A DNA stretch of 64,000 nt from Nitrospira japonica (lineage in GTDB: Bacteria > Nitrospirota > Nitrospiria > Nitrospirales > Nitrospiraceae), in assembly GCF_900169565.1 (NCBI RefSeq), contig NZ_LT828648.1, forward strand, positions 3,880,501-3,944,500, given 5' to 3'. Below the pieces are notes generated by a model, which was given only the letters and a program-made list of their open reading frames with translations, ran no database searches and had not been told where the DNA came from. The position numbers were made by a program, and so were the translations under genes. Below, in pieces: positions 34,357-42,172 of the stretch. Position 1 is the stretch's first letter. Each line of letters opens with the position of its first letter.

Positions 34357-36498
34357 ATGTCCCATCCGCTGGCATCCTCCTCGGCAGCTCCAGCCAAGAC
34401 GAGTCCATTCACGGTAACCTTGGCGACGCTCATGAAGATTTCCCTATGGGGAATTTCTCTAACCCTGACTGTGCCGACCGCTGCCCTTGCTCAGAGCCCA
34501 CTACTGACCGCAACCCAGGTTCAAGAGTCTAAAAATACGGCTAGCAAGGCGACAGGACGAACCCATCGATTGATCAGAAAACCGATTGCGACTGTCTCAC
34601 CGACCAAGAAGCCGGCTGCTCTCATACCTGCTCAGCAAACATCTCAAAGTTCGGCTTCCGGCCCCCAATCGGTTTCCATTTCATCCCAAGCCGATACCAC
34701 TTCCGGACTCTCTACAAAAGTTCTCACGTTAACTCCCAAAATTAACTCTTCTGCACCGGCCATTTCTTCATCTATCATCACATCCGGTCCTTTGCCGATT
34801 GCCGCAGCAACATCCCAATCGAACAAGACGACAGTCGCTCCAAAGAATAATTCCACTCCATTGGCTGCCCCGATTACAGGGCTATCCAGCTCAGAGAACA
34901 AACGCGGCCGCAGTCTTCAACAGATCGTGGCAAACTCACCCAACCTTGCTCAGCTTGTCTCACCCCCTGTTATAACAGCTGCCGCACCTCCGTCCTCTCC
35001 CCCAGTTACCCCACCGTCAACCCCGGCGCCGGTGCCCCCGGCCATCGGTGTGAGCCCCCTGAGCCTGGCGTTTACCGCGCAACAGGGCAGCAGCAATCCC
35101 GCGAGCCAAACCGTCACGATCAGCAATACCGGCGGTGGGACGCTCACCTGGTCGGCTAGTGACAGCACCGCCTGGTTGGCGCTCAGCCCCGCCTCGGGCA
35201 GCGGCAATGGCGCCCTGACCCTGACCGCCAGCACCGGCAGCCTCACCACGGGGAGCTACAGCGGCAGCGTCACCGTCAGTGCCACCGGCGCTACCCCCGT
35301 CACCATTCCCGTGAGCTTCACCGTCACCCCGGCGCCGGTGCCCCCAGCCATCGGTGTGAGCCCCCTGAGTCTGGCGTTTACCGCGCAACAGGGCAGCAGC
35401 AATCCCGCGAGCCAAACCGTCACGATCAGCAATACCGGCGGTGGGACGCTCACCTGGTCGGCCAGTGACAGCGCCGCCTGGTTGGCGCTCAGCCCCGCCT
35501 CGGGCAGCGGCAATGGCGCCCTGACCCTGACCGCCAGCACCGGCAGCCTCACCACGGGGAGCTACAGCGGCAGCGTCACCGTCAGTGCCACCGGCGCTAC
35601 CCCCGTCACCATTCCCGTGAGCTTCACCGTCACCCCGGCGCCGGTGCCCCCAGCCATCGGTGTGAGCCCCCTGAGTCTGGCGTTTACCGCGCAACAGGGC
35701 AGCAGCAATCCCGCGAGCCAAACCGTCACGATCAGCAACAAGGGTGGAGGTTCACTAAGCTGGAGCGTCAGTCATGACGCCACGTGGTTATCGCACACTC
35801 CGAACACAGGCACTGAAACTGGCACGGTGACCATAGGCGTAAATACCGGAACCCTGACAGCTGGCACCTATAGTGGCCAGGTTACACTCTGGCCCACAGG
35901 CGGTTCGTCTGTCACTGTCCCCATATCGTTCACCGTCACAGCCCCGCCTTCCCAACCTACGATCAGTTTCAGTCCTTCAAATTTAGGATTTAGTGGAACG
36001 GTCGGAAGTTCAAATCCAGCGTCCAAGACTATCGTAGTAACGAACAGCGGAACCGGCACGCTGACATGGACTGCTACAGATAATGCCAACTGGCTAACAG
36101 TGTCACAATCTGGGAGTTCGTTAATAGCCGCTGTGAATACATCAGGCCTTGCAGCCGGAGACTACAGCGGGATGATCACGATCACTGCATCCGGCGCGAC
36201 CAATACACCACGCACTGTGCCGGTCACACTTACGCTCACAGCCCCACCATCAACGACCGGGTCGGCCACCCTGAGTTGGCAGCCCAATACTGAATCGGAT
36301 CTGGCCGGATACAAGATCTATCGGGCGACTTCCTCGGGTGGATATGGCTCACCGATCGCGACACTTCAAGGAAATACTACGCAATACGTATCAAGTGGCC
36401 TGCAACAAGGAACGACCTATTTCTTTGTTGTGACCGCGTACGACAGAGATGGCAACGAAAGTGCTTTTTCAGCCGAAGTTAGCAAAAGCATCTATTAG
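34357..36498 (+). CDS. Large secreted BACON-repeat protein with C-terminal fibronectin type III domain
   Basis: A 713-residue surface or extracellular protein. The signal peptide lies after a 25-residue n-region (LMKISLWGISLTLTVPTAALA). A Ser/Thr/Pro-rich linker (about 50-220) leads to four BACON-like Ig-fold modules of about 102 residues each. Each has SPxxLxFxxxxGSSNPAS, a conserved Trp and SGxxTVTxxG. An Fn3 domain (about 634-713: ATLSWQPNTESDLAGYKIYRA) ends the protein. BACON modules are thought to bind carbohydrate or mucin-like glycans. Modules 1, 2 and the first third of 3 are nearly identical at DNA level. The start is supported by CGGAGG. It precedes the EPS region, so it may bind the exopolysaccharide. 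Confidence 0.82.
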   Translation: MSHPLASSSAAPAKTSPFTVTLATLMKISLWGISLTLTVPTAALAQSPLLTATQVQESKNTASKATGRTHRLIRKPIATVSPTKKPAALIPAQQTSQSSASGPQSVSISSQADTTSGLSTKVLTLTPKINSSAPAISSSIITSGPLPIAAATSQSNKTTVAPKNNSTPLAAPITGLSSSENKRGRSLQQIVANSPNLAQLVSPPVITAAAPPSSPPVTPPSTPAPVPPAIGVSPLSLAFTAQQGSSNPASQTVTISNTGGGTLTWSASDSTAWLALSPASGSGNGALTLTASTGSLTTGSYSGSVTVSATGATPVTIPVSFTVTPAPVPPAIGVSPLSLAFTAQQGSSNPASQTVTISNTGGGTLTWSASDSAAWLALSPASGSGNGALTLTASTGSLTTGSYSGSVTVSATGATPVTIPVSFTVTPAPVPPAIGVSPLSLAFTAQQGSSNPASQTVTISNKGGGSLSWSVSHDATWLSHTPNTGTETGTVTIGVNTGTLTAGTYSGQVTLWPTGGSSVTVPISFTVTAPPSQPTISFSPSNLGFSGTVGSSNPASKTIVVTNSGTGTLTWTATDNANWLTVSQSGSSLIAAVNTSGLAAGDYSGMITITASGATNTPRTVPVTLTLTAPPSTTGSATLSWQPNTESDLAGYKIYRATSSGGYGSPIATLQGNTTQYVSSGLQQGTTYFFVVTAYDRDGNESAFSAEVSKSIY
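35025..35738 (+). repeat. 306-bp direct tandem repeats (2.3 copies) encoding BACON modules
   Basis: Units begin at 35025, 35331 and 35637 with GGCGCCGGTGCCCCC and have an exact 306-bp period (102 codons). Copies 1 and 2 differ at only about four bases, mostly silent. Copy 3 is near-identical for about 100 bases and then diverges abruptly after ATCAGCAA. The repeats are distinctly richer in GC than the flanks. Confidence 0.93.
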
Positions 36499-36950
36499 TT
36501 TACATGTACTTAACATGTGATAGCGGCAACCGAACGTATCGCAGAATAACTCGCACGGCCTGTCAACCGTAAGAATTCAGTTGATTGGTCCACTGCGCTA
36601 TGAGAAAAGAAGCGCCGCATGAATGTTTCTGGATATCGGTACATATAACTCAAAACTCGAACAGATAAAAATTATGTGGAATCATGTACAGAGATACAGA
36701 TTACACAGATCCCATCAACACCCAATAAATCGCACACTATTTCTGCAACTATTTGTTTTGTAGTATTAATCTCCACTGCCAGCTGGCATAATTCGACGGG
36801 AAATACTGGGCATCACTCTTGCTGAAGTCCGGCTCCTGGTCAGCGGAATCAAATTTTGTGGTGTCCGGAATACGTTGCGCGCATGAACTCGAGAGTTCAG
36901 ATGAAATGCACTAGAGATCTGGCGCTGTGACTGTAAATAAGGGGTAGGCT
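36499..36950. other. AT-rich intergenic region with a short palindrome
   Basis: No coding frame of note. An inverted repeat TGAACTC-GA-GAGTTCA (36884-36899) lies about 50 bases upstream of the secreted-protein gene and could be a regulator site. Otherwise I see nothing. Base composition is lower in GC than in the operons on either side. Confidence 0.4.
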
Positions 36951-37844
36951 ATGCGTATGGGGGGCAGGAGACTCGGGTTTGTATTCAATGTGGGTTTCTT
37001 GGCGGGATGGTTGCTGTTCTGTGCTGGTCAGGCCCAAGCAGCGGTCTTTTTTGACGACAGTTTTGAGGGAGCAACTCCAGAAGCCTCAGGCTGGGGTTAT
37101 GCTCAAGGCTGGTGCTACTACAATGCCCCAAGAGCCAATCCCTGTCCGGAGATCGACCTTTCCACCGATGTCGCCTATGCCGGATCGAAATCGCTCAAAG
37201 GAACATACAAAGCCGAATGGAGCGATCCAAATCCACAAACGCACGACCAGGCGATTTCCCGGAAATTCACGCCTACAACCGACCTCTATGTCCGCTATTA
37301 CTATCGAACCAGTAAGTTCACCTATACGGCTGCGTCTGGAACCAAACATCTTTATTATAAGAACTCACCCAATACGTCACCCACCTTTGTATCCATAAAT
37401 TGGTTCGGTTCACGAGAATTAGGGTTTGCAGCACAAGTCATCGCCGAGATATGTCCGACTAGTGGAAGCGGACCCTATAGTTCCTGCAATTATTATCCTA
37501 ACGTCGCGAGCGTTCCATTAAATGACAATGTATGGTACTGCATTGAAGAACATATCAAGATGAACACACCAGGCGTGGATGACGGTGCCCTCGAGATATG
37601 GGTGAATGGGGTGAGGACCCTGGGATATTACAGCGAGCGTTTTCGCGGATCCCAAGTGAGCGGCCCAAGCGGTAATTCTTCCAACACCTATATTGATATT
37701 CTCCAGATCTACAAACAAAATGGGGACGGGCTGATGTATTACGATCAATTTGCCGTGGGAAATACGCGAATTGGGTGCACCGCCGGATCCAGTCCCCAAG
37801 ACAGCACACCACCTGCTAGCCCTACAGGTCTTATCCTGAGATAA
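36951..37844 (+). CDS. Secreted protein, possibly a jelly-roll glycan-binding or lyase-like protein
   Basis: The 297 residues begin with a signal peptide (about 1-30, cleavage at AQA/A) and are followed by FFDDSFEGATPEASGWGY. That opening is typical of concanavalin-like jelly-roll domains. The body is rich in Tyr, Trp and Asn (KSLKGTYKAEW, LYVRYYYRTSKF, DDGALEIWVNGVRTLGYY), as in polysaccharide lyase or laminin-G-like folds. No catalytic motif is certain. It ends with SSPQDSTPPASPTGLILR, a string that usually leads into an Fn3 module, so the C-terminus may be truncated. ATG 36951 or 36957. Insertion-sequence debris starts about 130 bases downstream. Confidence 0.6.
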   Translation: MRMGGRRLGFVFNVGFLAGWLLFCAGQAQAAVFFDDSFEGATPEASGWGYAQGWCYYNAPRANPCPEIDLSTDVAYAGSKSLKGTYKAEWSDPNPQTHDQAISRKFTPTTDLYVRYYYRTSKFTYTAASGTKHLYYKNSPNTSPTFVSINWFGSRELGFAAQVIAEICPTSGSGPYSSCNYYPNVASVPLNDNVWYCIEEHIKMNTPGVDDGALEIWVNGVRTLGYYSERFRGSQVSGPSGNSSNTYIDILQIYKQNGDGLMYYDQFAVGNTRIGCTAGSSPQDSTPPASPTGLILR

Positions 37845-37974
37845 TCGACAGCCTTTCAAGCCACATCTGTTATCCCCATGCTAAAGCTACAGGCCTAACG
37901 TTCTTCATGCTGACGTTGGATCCATTTCGAGACAACTCTTAACCAGGGCAGACCGCTTTGACGGTCTGAATGAC

Positions 37975-38072
37975 CTAACGTTGGGTGACGAACTCATTCA
38001 GGGCAGGTGCCCGAGTTAGCTATGTGGACGGTTGTAATTATGATCCAGCCGCCACGCTTCGATGATGGCCTG
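37975..38072 (-). pseudogene. C-terminal remnant of an old IS3-family transposase (OrfB end)
   Basis: On the minus strand, reading into 37975, are QAIIEAWRLDHNYNRPHS, an in-frame stop, and then in a shifted frame LNEFVTQR and stop. This matches the usual OrfB ending (AWR-DYN--RPHSSLGY--P-EF). It abuts the left end of the nested IS element exactly and is the far side of the same old element as the fragment at 39284-39679. Confidence 0.75.
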
Positions 38073-38150
38073 CTGTAAGCTCCCCGTCACCTGAGACACG
38101 CCGAGAGGAGAACTTTCTGGCAGAATAGCCACCTTAGCCAGGAGGTTCCC

Positions 38151-38417
38151 ATGCGGCAGTCGAAGTTCACCGACACCCAAATCGTCTCCATTCTGAAAGA
38201 GGCCGATGCCGGTCGCCCGGTCAATGAGATCTGGCGGCAGTACGGCATCAGTTCCGCCACCTACTACAAGTGGAAAGCCAAGTACGGCGGGCTCGAGGCC
38301 TCCGACGTGAAGCGGTTGAAGGAATTGGAGCACGAGAACAACCGGCTGAAGCGGATGTATGCCGATCTCTCCCTTGAGCATGCGGCACTGAAGGATGTCA
38401 TCGCAAAAAAGCTCTAA
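38151..38417 (+). CDS. IS3-family transposase OrfA
   Basis: An 88-residue helix-turn-helix protein: QSKFTDTQIVSILKEADAG, EIWRQYGISSATYYKWKAKYGG, and a leucine-zipper-like end (LKELEHENNRLKRMYADL). It ends IAKKL at a stop just after the A6G heptamer AAAAAAG (38405-38411). A -1 slip there continues directly into the orfB frame, the usual IS3 mechanism for making the OrfAB transposase. Confidence 0.92.
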   Translation: MRQSKFTDTQIVSILKEADAGRPVNEIWRQYGISSATYYKWKAKYGGLEASDVKRLKELEHENNRLKRMYADLSLEHAALKDVIAKKL

Positions 38418-38452
38418 GGCCTGCTGAACGACGGGAGCTGGTCACCCATCTC

Positions 38453-39268
38453 GTGACGGTGACGGGCTTACCAATTCAGCGGGCCTGTCGCGCGATGGGC
38501 TTGGGCCGGGCCACGTACTATCGGCCGGTTGTGGACTGGGCCCGGCGGGATGCGCCCGTCATCGCGGCCCTCACGACCCTCGTCGCGGCCAAGAGTCGCT
38601 GGGGCTTCTGGAAGTGTTATGCCCGGCTGCGACTCGATGGGCAACCCTGGAATCACAAACGGCTCTGGCGCGTGTATTGCCAGCTCCGGCTGAACCTGCC
38701 GCGGCGGACCAAGAAGCGGCTCCCGATGCGGCTGCGCCAACCGCTCGTCGTCCTCCCACAGCCCAATGCCGTGTGGGCGGTGGATTTCATGAGCGACACG
38801 CTCTACGGCGGCCGCCGGTTTCGCACCGTGAACGTGTTGGATGAAGGGGTGCGGGAAGCCTTGGCGATCGAGATTGATACGTCGCTCCCGGCCGAACGTG
38901 TGATCCGGGTGTTGGAGCAAGTCGTCGCCTGGCGCGGACGGCCGCAGGCCCTGCGGCTCGACAATGGCCCCGAACTGATTGCCGACCGCTTTCTGACGTG
39001 GTGCGCGGAGCGAGGGATCGAGTTGCGCTATATCCCGCCCGGGAAACCGGATCAGAATGCGTTCATCGAACGGTTCAATCGCACCTAGCGGACGGAAGTC
39101 CTGAATGCCTATGTGTTCGAATCGCTGGAGCAGGTGCGCGAGATCAGTGCCAAGTGGTTACAGAGTTACAACGAGGAGCGGCCCCACGACGCGTTGGCGG
39201 GCCTGCCGCCGGCCATCTATCGGGCTCAACTTGAACGCGGAAGTTCTCCCTTGACCGTGTCTCGTTGA
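38453..39268 (+). pseudogene. IS3-family transposase OrfB, interrupted by an in-frame TAG
   Basis: Integrase core of the element. The frame is open from the slippery site (38411) onward, and the first start codon is GTG 38453. DDE residues are seen in VWAVDFMSDT, LRLDNGPEL and NAFIERFN. At 39086-39088 a TAG replaces what is Tyr in relatives (FNRT-stop-RTEVLNAYVFESL). The remaining frame then continues intact through NEERPHDALAGLPP to the stop at 39266-39268. About 60 C-terminal residues would be lost. Confidence 0.86.
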
Positions 39269-39283
39269 CCGGGGAGCTTACAG

Positions 39284-39679
39284 TCTCATCCTGGGCTTCG
39301 CTCTTCCGATACCATGCCGCCCGACTGAATTCTGCTAACAGACAGGCCCGCAGGCCACTGACCTGAAACGTGTCGTGAATCCATGCGGCCAGCTCTCGAC
39401 GGCGTGCACGCCTGAGACTTTTTTTGCAGGGCCGCCGACACCATATGCTTGTCCAGCGAGAGAGCCACCACGAGCCGTTTTAACCGGCTGTTCTCTTCTT
39501 CTACTGGCGAAGTCGGCGCAACTCACTCACCCCCCAGGTGAGCATGCTTCTTCTTCCACGCATAGAAGGTTTGTTCCGTGACGCCCAACTGCCGGCAGAC
39601 ATCCCCAATGGGGGGTGCCGGATTCGGCTTGCCGGATGGTATAGACGATATGCTCCTCGGAGAATCTCGACCGCTTCAT
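39284..39679 (-). pseudogene. Decayed IS3-family OrfA and start of OrfB (older element)
   Basis: Starting at ATG 39679 on the minus strand are MKRSRFSEEHIVYTIRQAESGTP and, after a one-base slip in a C run, IGDVCRQLGVTEQTFYAWKKKHAHLG. Further slips near 39530 and 39500 separate VSELRRLRQ and EEENSRLKRLVVALSLDKHMV. The OrfB start RRELAAWIHDTFQVSGLRACLLAEFSRAAWYRKSEAQDE runs into the nested IS at 39283. At least three frameshifts show long decay. The middle of its OrfB (about 200 residues) is missing. Confidence 0.82.
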
Positions 39680-40147
39680 CGATCCACTCCTTTCGTAGAG
39701 GACCGCCGAAGTCGTCATTCTACTCTCGTTTCAAGCTGCCATCGTTTTCGCCGGGGGGAGTCGTCACTCCTTTGACGACCAGAGGAGTTTACAGGGCGAG
39801 ATAGTAGAATGGTGCTCGGTTATTGAGTGAGAGCGACAGTTCAGCTATGGTCTATCGGCACAGCATGCAATTGGACTATATTCGACAGTGTGATCTAGTG
39901 GAGAATGCCCTCATCGTCATAGCGTGCCGAGTGGACTACCCGTCACGCCCCATAGCTGACTCTGGGACTTAGTCCCGAGTGAATTTAGCAGCCTACATCA
40001 GGGCAACCAGACAGCTGAGGAAGCACTTGCTCAGGTTTTGCGTTGCTCGGAGTAGAACCATCGTCAGGCAATCAACATTCTTCAACCGCGCGAATGAGAA
40101 TCTAATGAGTCGCGTGAGACGTTCAAATGACTAAGGGAGGAAGAAAC
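39680..40147. other. Intergenic region after the IS debris
   Basis: Up to about 39790 this may still be terminal sequence of the older IS. A hairpin ACTC-T-GGGACT-T-AGTCCC-GAGT (39959-39980) is present without a following T run. The end holds GGGAGG, the ribosome-binding site of the methyltransferase gene. No coding frame is convincing here. Confidence 0.4.
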
Positions 40148-41029
40148 ATGGGTTCTGGATCAAGTGGATTGTTTACAGAAAATAACTTAAGGGAAACAAT
40201 TCTGGCCGGCATTCGTCCTAAGGGCAAGAACGACTCCTTTTGGGATTCCCAGGCTCTGAGAGTCCACTTCAGTGATAAAGATTTATGGCGGATGTCTCTT
40301 TCAGCGCAATTGATTCCAAAGGCCCGTTCCGCAAGCGATCACTTAGTCGATATTGGAGGAACCGTATTCTGGATCCCTTTGTACTTGGACTTGGGCTATC
40401 GACATATCACAATACTAGGACGTGAGGGTCACGGTTTCTTCCCTGAATATGATTTGATTAGAAAGGAAAAATTCAAATTAGAAATGGCTGTAGCAGATGC
40501 AGATCTTGATCCATACCCTATCAAGTCGGGAAGTGTGCAATGTGTCATCTGCTTTGAATTATTGGAGCATTTCGCTGGTGATCCGATGCATTTCTTTGAA
40601 GAAGCCAACAGAATCCTTGAAACCAATGGGATCTTTTGCCTATCTACTCCCAATGTTCTCTGGCATCAGAACCTTGTGAACCTCTTTCTTGGAGGCCATC
40701 CTTTTGGGTGGTCATTGTTTACGAACTCTTACGCCGACCGCCACAATCGAGAATACACTGCGTTGGAGCTTCCCGTGTTGCTCGAAGCAGGTGGCTTCGC
40801 TACAGAATCTTTAAGGACTGTGACTTACGAGCCGAGAAATTGGCGCCGTGAAGTCTTGGGTTATCTCCTCAGCTTTCCGGGAGCATTGGCGCGGCGAGTA
40901 AGCTTTGCTCTTCGTGGAGAAACAAGCATAGCACGTGCACACAAAATTGGAGGAGTCAAAGACCGCTATCCTGAGTGGTTATACATCCTATACGGACAAC
41001 CTGGAGTCACCTTCAAGATAAAGAAATAG
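40148..41029 (+). CDS. Class I SAM-dependent methyltransferase
   Basis: The 293-residue protein has a Methyltransf_11-type core. LVDIGGTVFWIPLYLDLGYRHITILGRE is a degenerate motif I, then VADADLDPYPIKSGSVQCVICFELLEHF and EEANRILETNGIFCLSTPN, the usual motifs II-IV of sugar- or lipid-modifying methyltransferases. ATG 40148 is chosen because GGGAGG lies seven bases upstream; the earlier ATG at 40127 lacks one. It is clearly lower in GC than the operons around it and sits next to IS debris, so it may be acquired. It is convergent with the EPS operon. Confidence 0.78.
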   Translation: MGSGSSGLFTENNLRETILAGIRPKGKNDSFWDSQALRVHFSDKDLWRMSLSAQLIPKARSASDHLVDIGGTVFWIPLYLDLGYRHITILGREGHGFFPEYDLIRKEKFKLEMAVADADLDPYPIKSGSVQCVICFELLEHFAGDPMHFFEEANRILETNGIFCLSTPNVLWHQNLVNLFLGGHPFGWSLFTNSYADRHNREYTALELPVLLEAGGFATESLRTVTYEPRNWRREVLGYLLSFPGALARRVSFALRGETSIARAHKIGGVKDRYPEWLYILYGQPGVTFKIKK

Positions 41030-41075
41030 TGAGGTGGGCTGCATCATTTTCTAGCGCATGTCGCAGATGGTTGAG

Positions 41076-42152
41076 TTACTGATTTTTCTCCCTAATTTTC
41101 AAGAACGGACGTTCTATCAGCCAATACGAGGCGGATGCCAATCCCATGCCCACCAGCAAGGCGACAACCAATTGAAGCACCGGTTGAAACTGAGTCATCC
41201 TATTGGCTACTCCAAAACCAATAAGATGCCAGAGATAGAGTGAATAGGAGACTTTTCCCACATATCGTGATACCGGGTGATCAAGCCAGGTCCACATCCA
41301 ATGGCCATGCTGAAGCACTATCTGCATGACAAACAGCGTGAGCAGGAATGTATCCACAGTGAACCCGATAGAATAATGATAGCTGTCTGAGCCGTAGAGG
41401 CGGGACATCAGAAGTATTGCCAACGTTCCCACCGGCATCAATGGCCATTTGGAAAGCGCTTGTACCCGAACGGCCGCTTCCGGAAACTCTGTCAAGGCGG
41501 CAAGTACACAGCCCAAGGCGAGACTGTCGAATCTTGTATCCAATGCATTATAGAGATACGCTGGGACGATGCCGATCGTTCCGATCAGAGCACATCGCCA
41601 AAGCACGACAACGAAGATACCGGCGGTGAGTCCTGCAATCACCCATCTGCCACCTCGCCTCACCAACACAATCAGTGCCAGCGGCCATAGGATGTAAAAC
41701 TGTTCCTGAAGAGAGAGCGCCCAGGCGTGAGCAATAACCGTATTTGGATGGCCGTTGAATGCATTATAGTAATTAACGACGTGTCCTATGCCTGAAGCAA
41801 GCAAACCCGGTGTCCAGCAATATCCCCTGGCGCATTCTTCAATGAATGCGAAAGCAAGGTACACATAATAGGCAGGGAATATCCTCAAGAGCCGTCTATG
41901 GTGAAACCTGCCAAGATCGACCGCACCGGACTGGCGAAATTCCCTCAATAACTGCCGGGTAATGAGAAATCCGCTCAAGACAAAGAACAGCTCCACGCCA
42001 AGGTCCCCCGGAACCTGACCGAAGCCGAAGTGATAGACGATCACCGTGAGGATGGCGACGGCCCGTAGGCCATCCAACCCGGGAAGGTAAGAGGAATTAA
42101 AGATACTGGAAGAATCGTCGGCTTGCTTTTGCGAGGTGGAATGAATAGTCAC
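41076..42152 (-). CDS. Acyltransferase 3 family (OafA/YrhL-like) membrane protein
   Basis: Integral-membrane O-acyltransferase of 358 residues with about ten hydrophobic helices. Hallmarks are the N-terminal YLPGLDGLRAVAILTVIVYHFGF with the catalytic His, GVELFFVLSGFLITRQLL and the R/K-rich FHHRRLLRIFPAYY loop. Such enzymes acetylate or succinylate surface polysaccharides. It is the last gene of the EPS run, 20 bases after the asparagine synthase gene. Confidence 0.9.
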   Translation of the reverse strand: MTIHSTSQKQADDSSSIFNSSYLPGLDGLRAVAILTVIVYHFGFGQVPGDLGVELFFVLSGFLITRQLLREFRQSGAVDLGRFHHRRLLRIFPAYYVYLAFAFIEECARGYCWTPGLLASGIGHVVNYYNAFNGHPNTVIAHAWALSLQEQFYILWPLALIVLVRRGGRWVIAGLTAGIFVVVLWRCALIGTIGIVPAYLYNALDTRFDSLALGCVLAALTEFPEAAVRVQALSKWPLMPVGTLAILLMSRLYGSDSYHYSIGFTVDTFLLTLFVMQIVLQHGHWMWTWLDHPVSRYVGKVSYSLYLWHLIGFGVANRMTQFQPVLQLVVALLVGMGLASASYWLIERPFLKIREKNQ

Positions 42153-42172
42153 CGGCAGTCAAGTCGGAAGAA

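Larger units (their letters stand above)
38073..39283 (+). mobile_element. IS3-family insertion sequence (about 1.2 kb)
   Basis: Imperfect terminal inverted repeats start CTGTAAGCTCCCCG at both ends (left from 38073, right inward from 39283) and stay similar for about 45 bases, including GAGACACG and GAGAACTT blocks. Inside are orfA and orfB in the IS3 arrangement. No matching target-site duplication flanks it, which agrees with a deletion at the insertion point in the older element. The nonsense codon in orfB suggests that this copy is no longer autonomous. Confidence 0.88.

Noticed and set aside
35017-35721. 234-codon minus-strand frame over the tandem repeats
   Set aside because: It is a mirror of the 306-bp repeats (period divisible by three, few stops); the low-complexity Gly/Ala/Arg product is not credible.
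35025-35738. Possible CRISPR-like array
   Set aside because: The repeat unit is 306 bp, lies wholly inside one coding frame and has no spacers.
39959-39980. Hairpin in the IS-flanking gap as an att site or terminator
   Set aside because: The stem is clear, but no T run, no repeat elsewhere in the window and no integrase accompany it.
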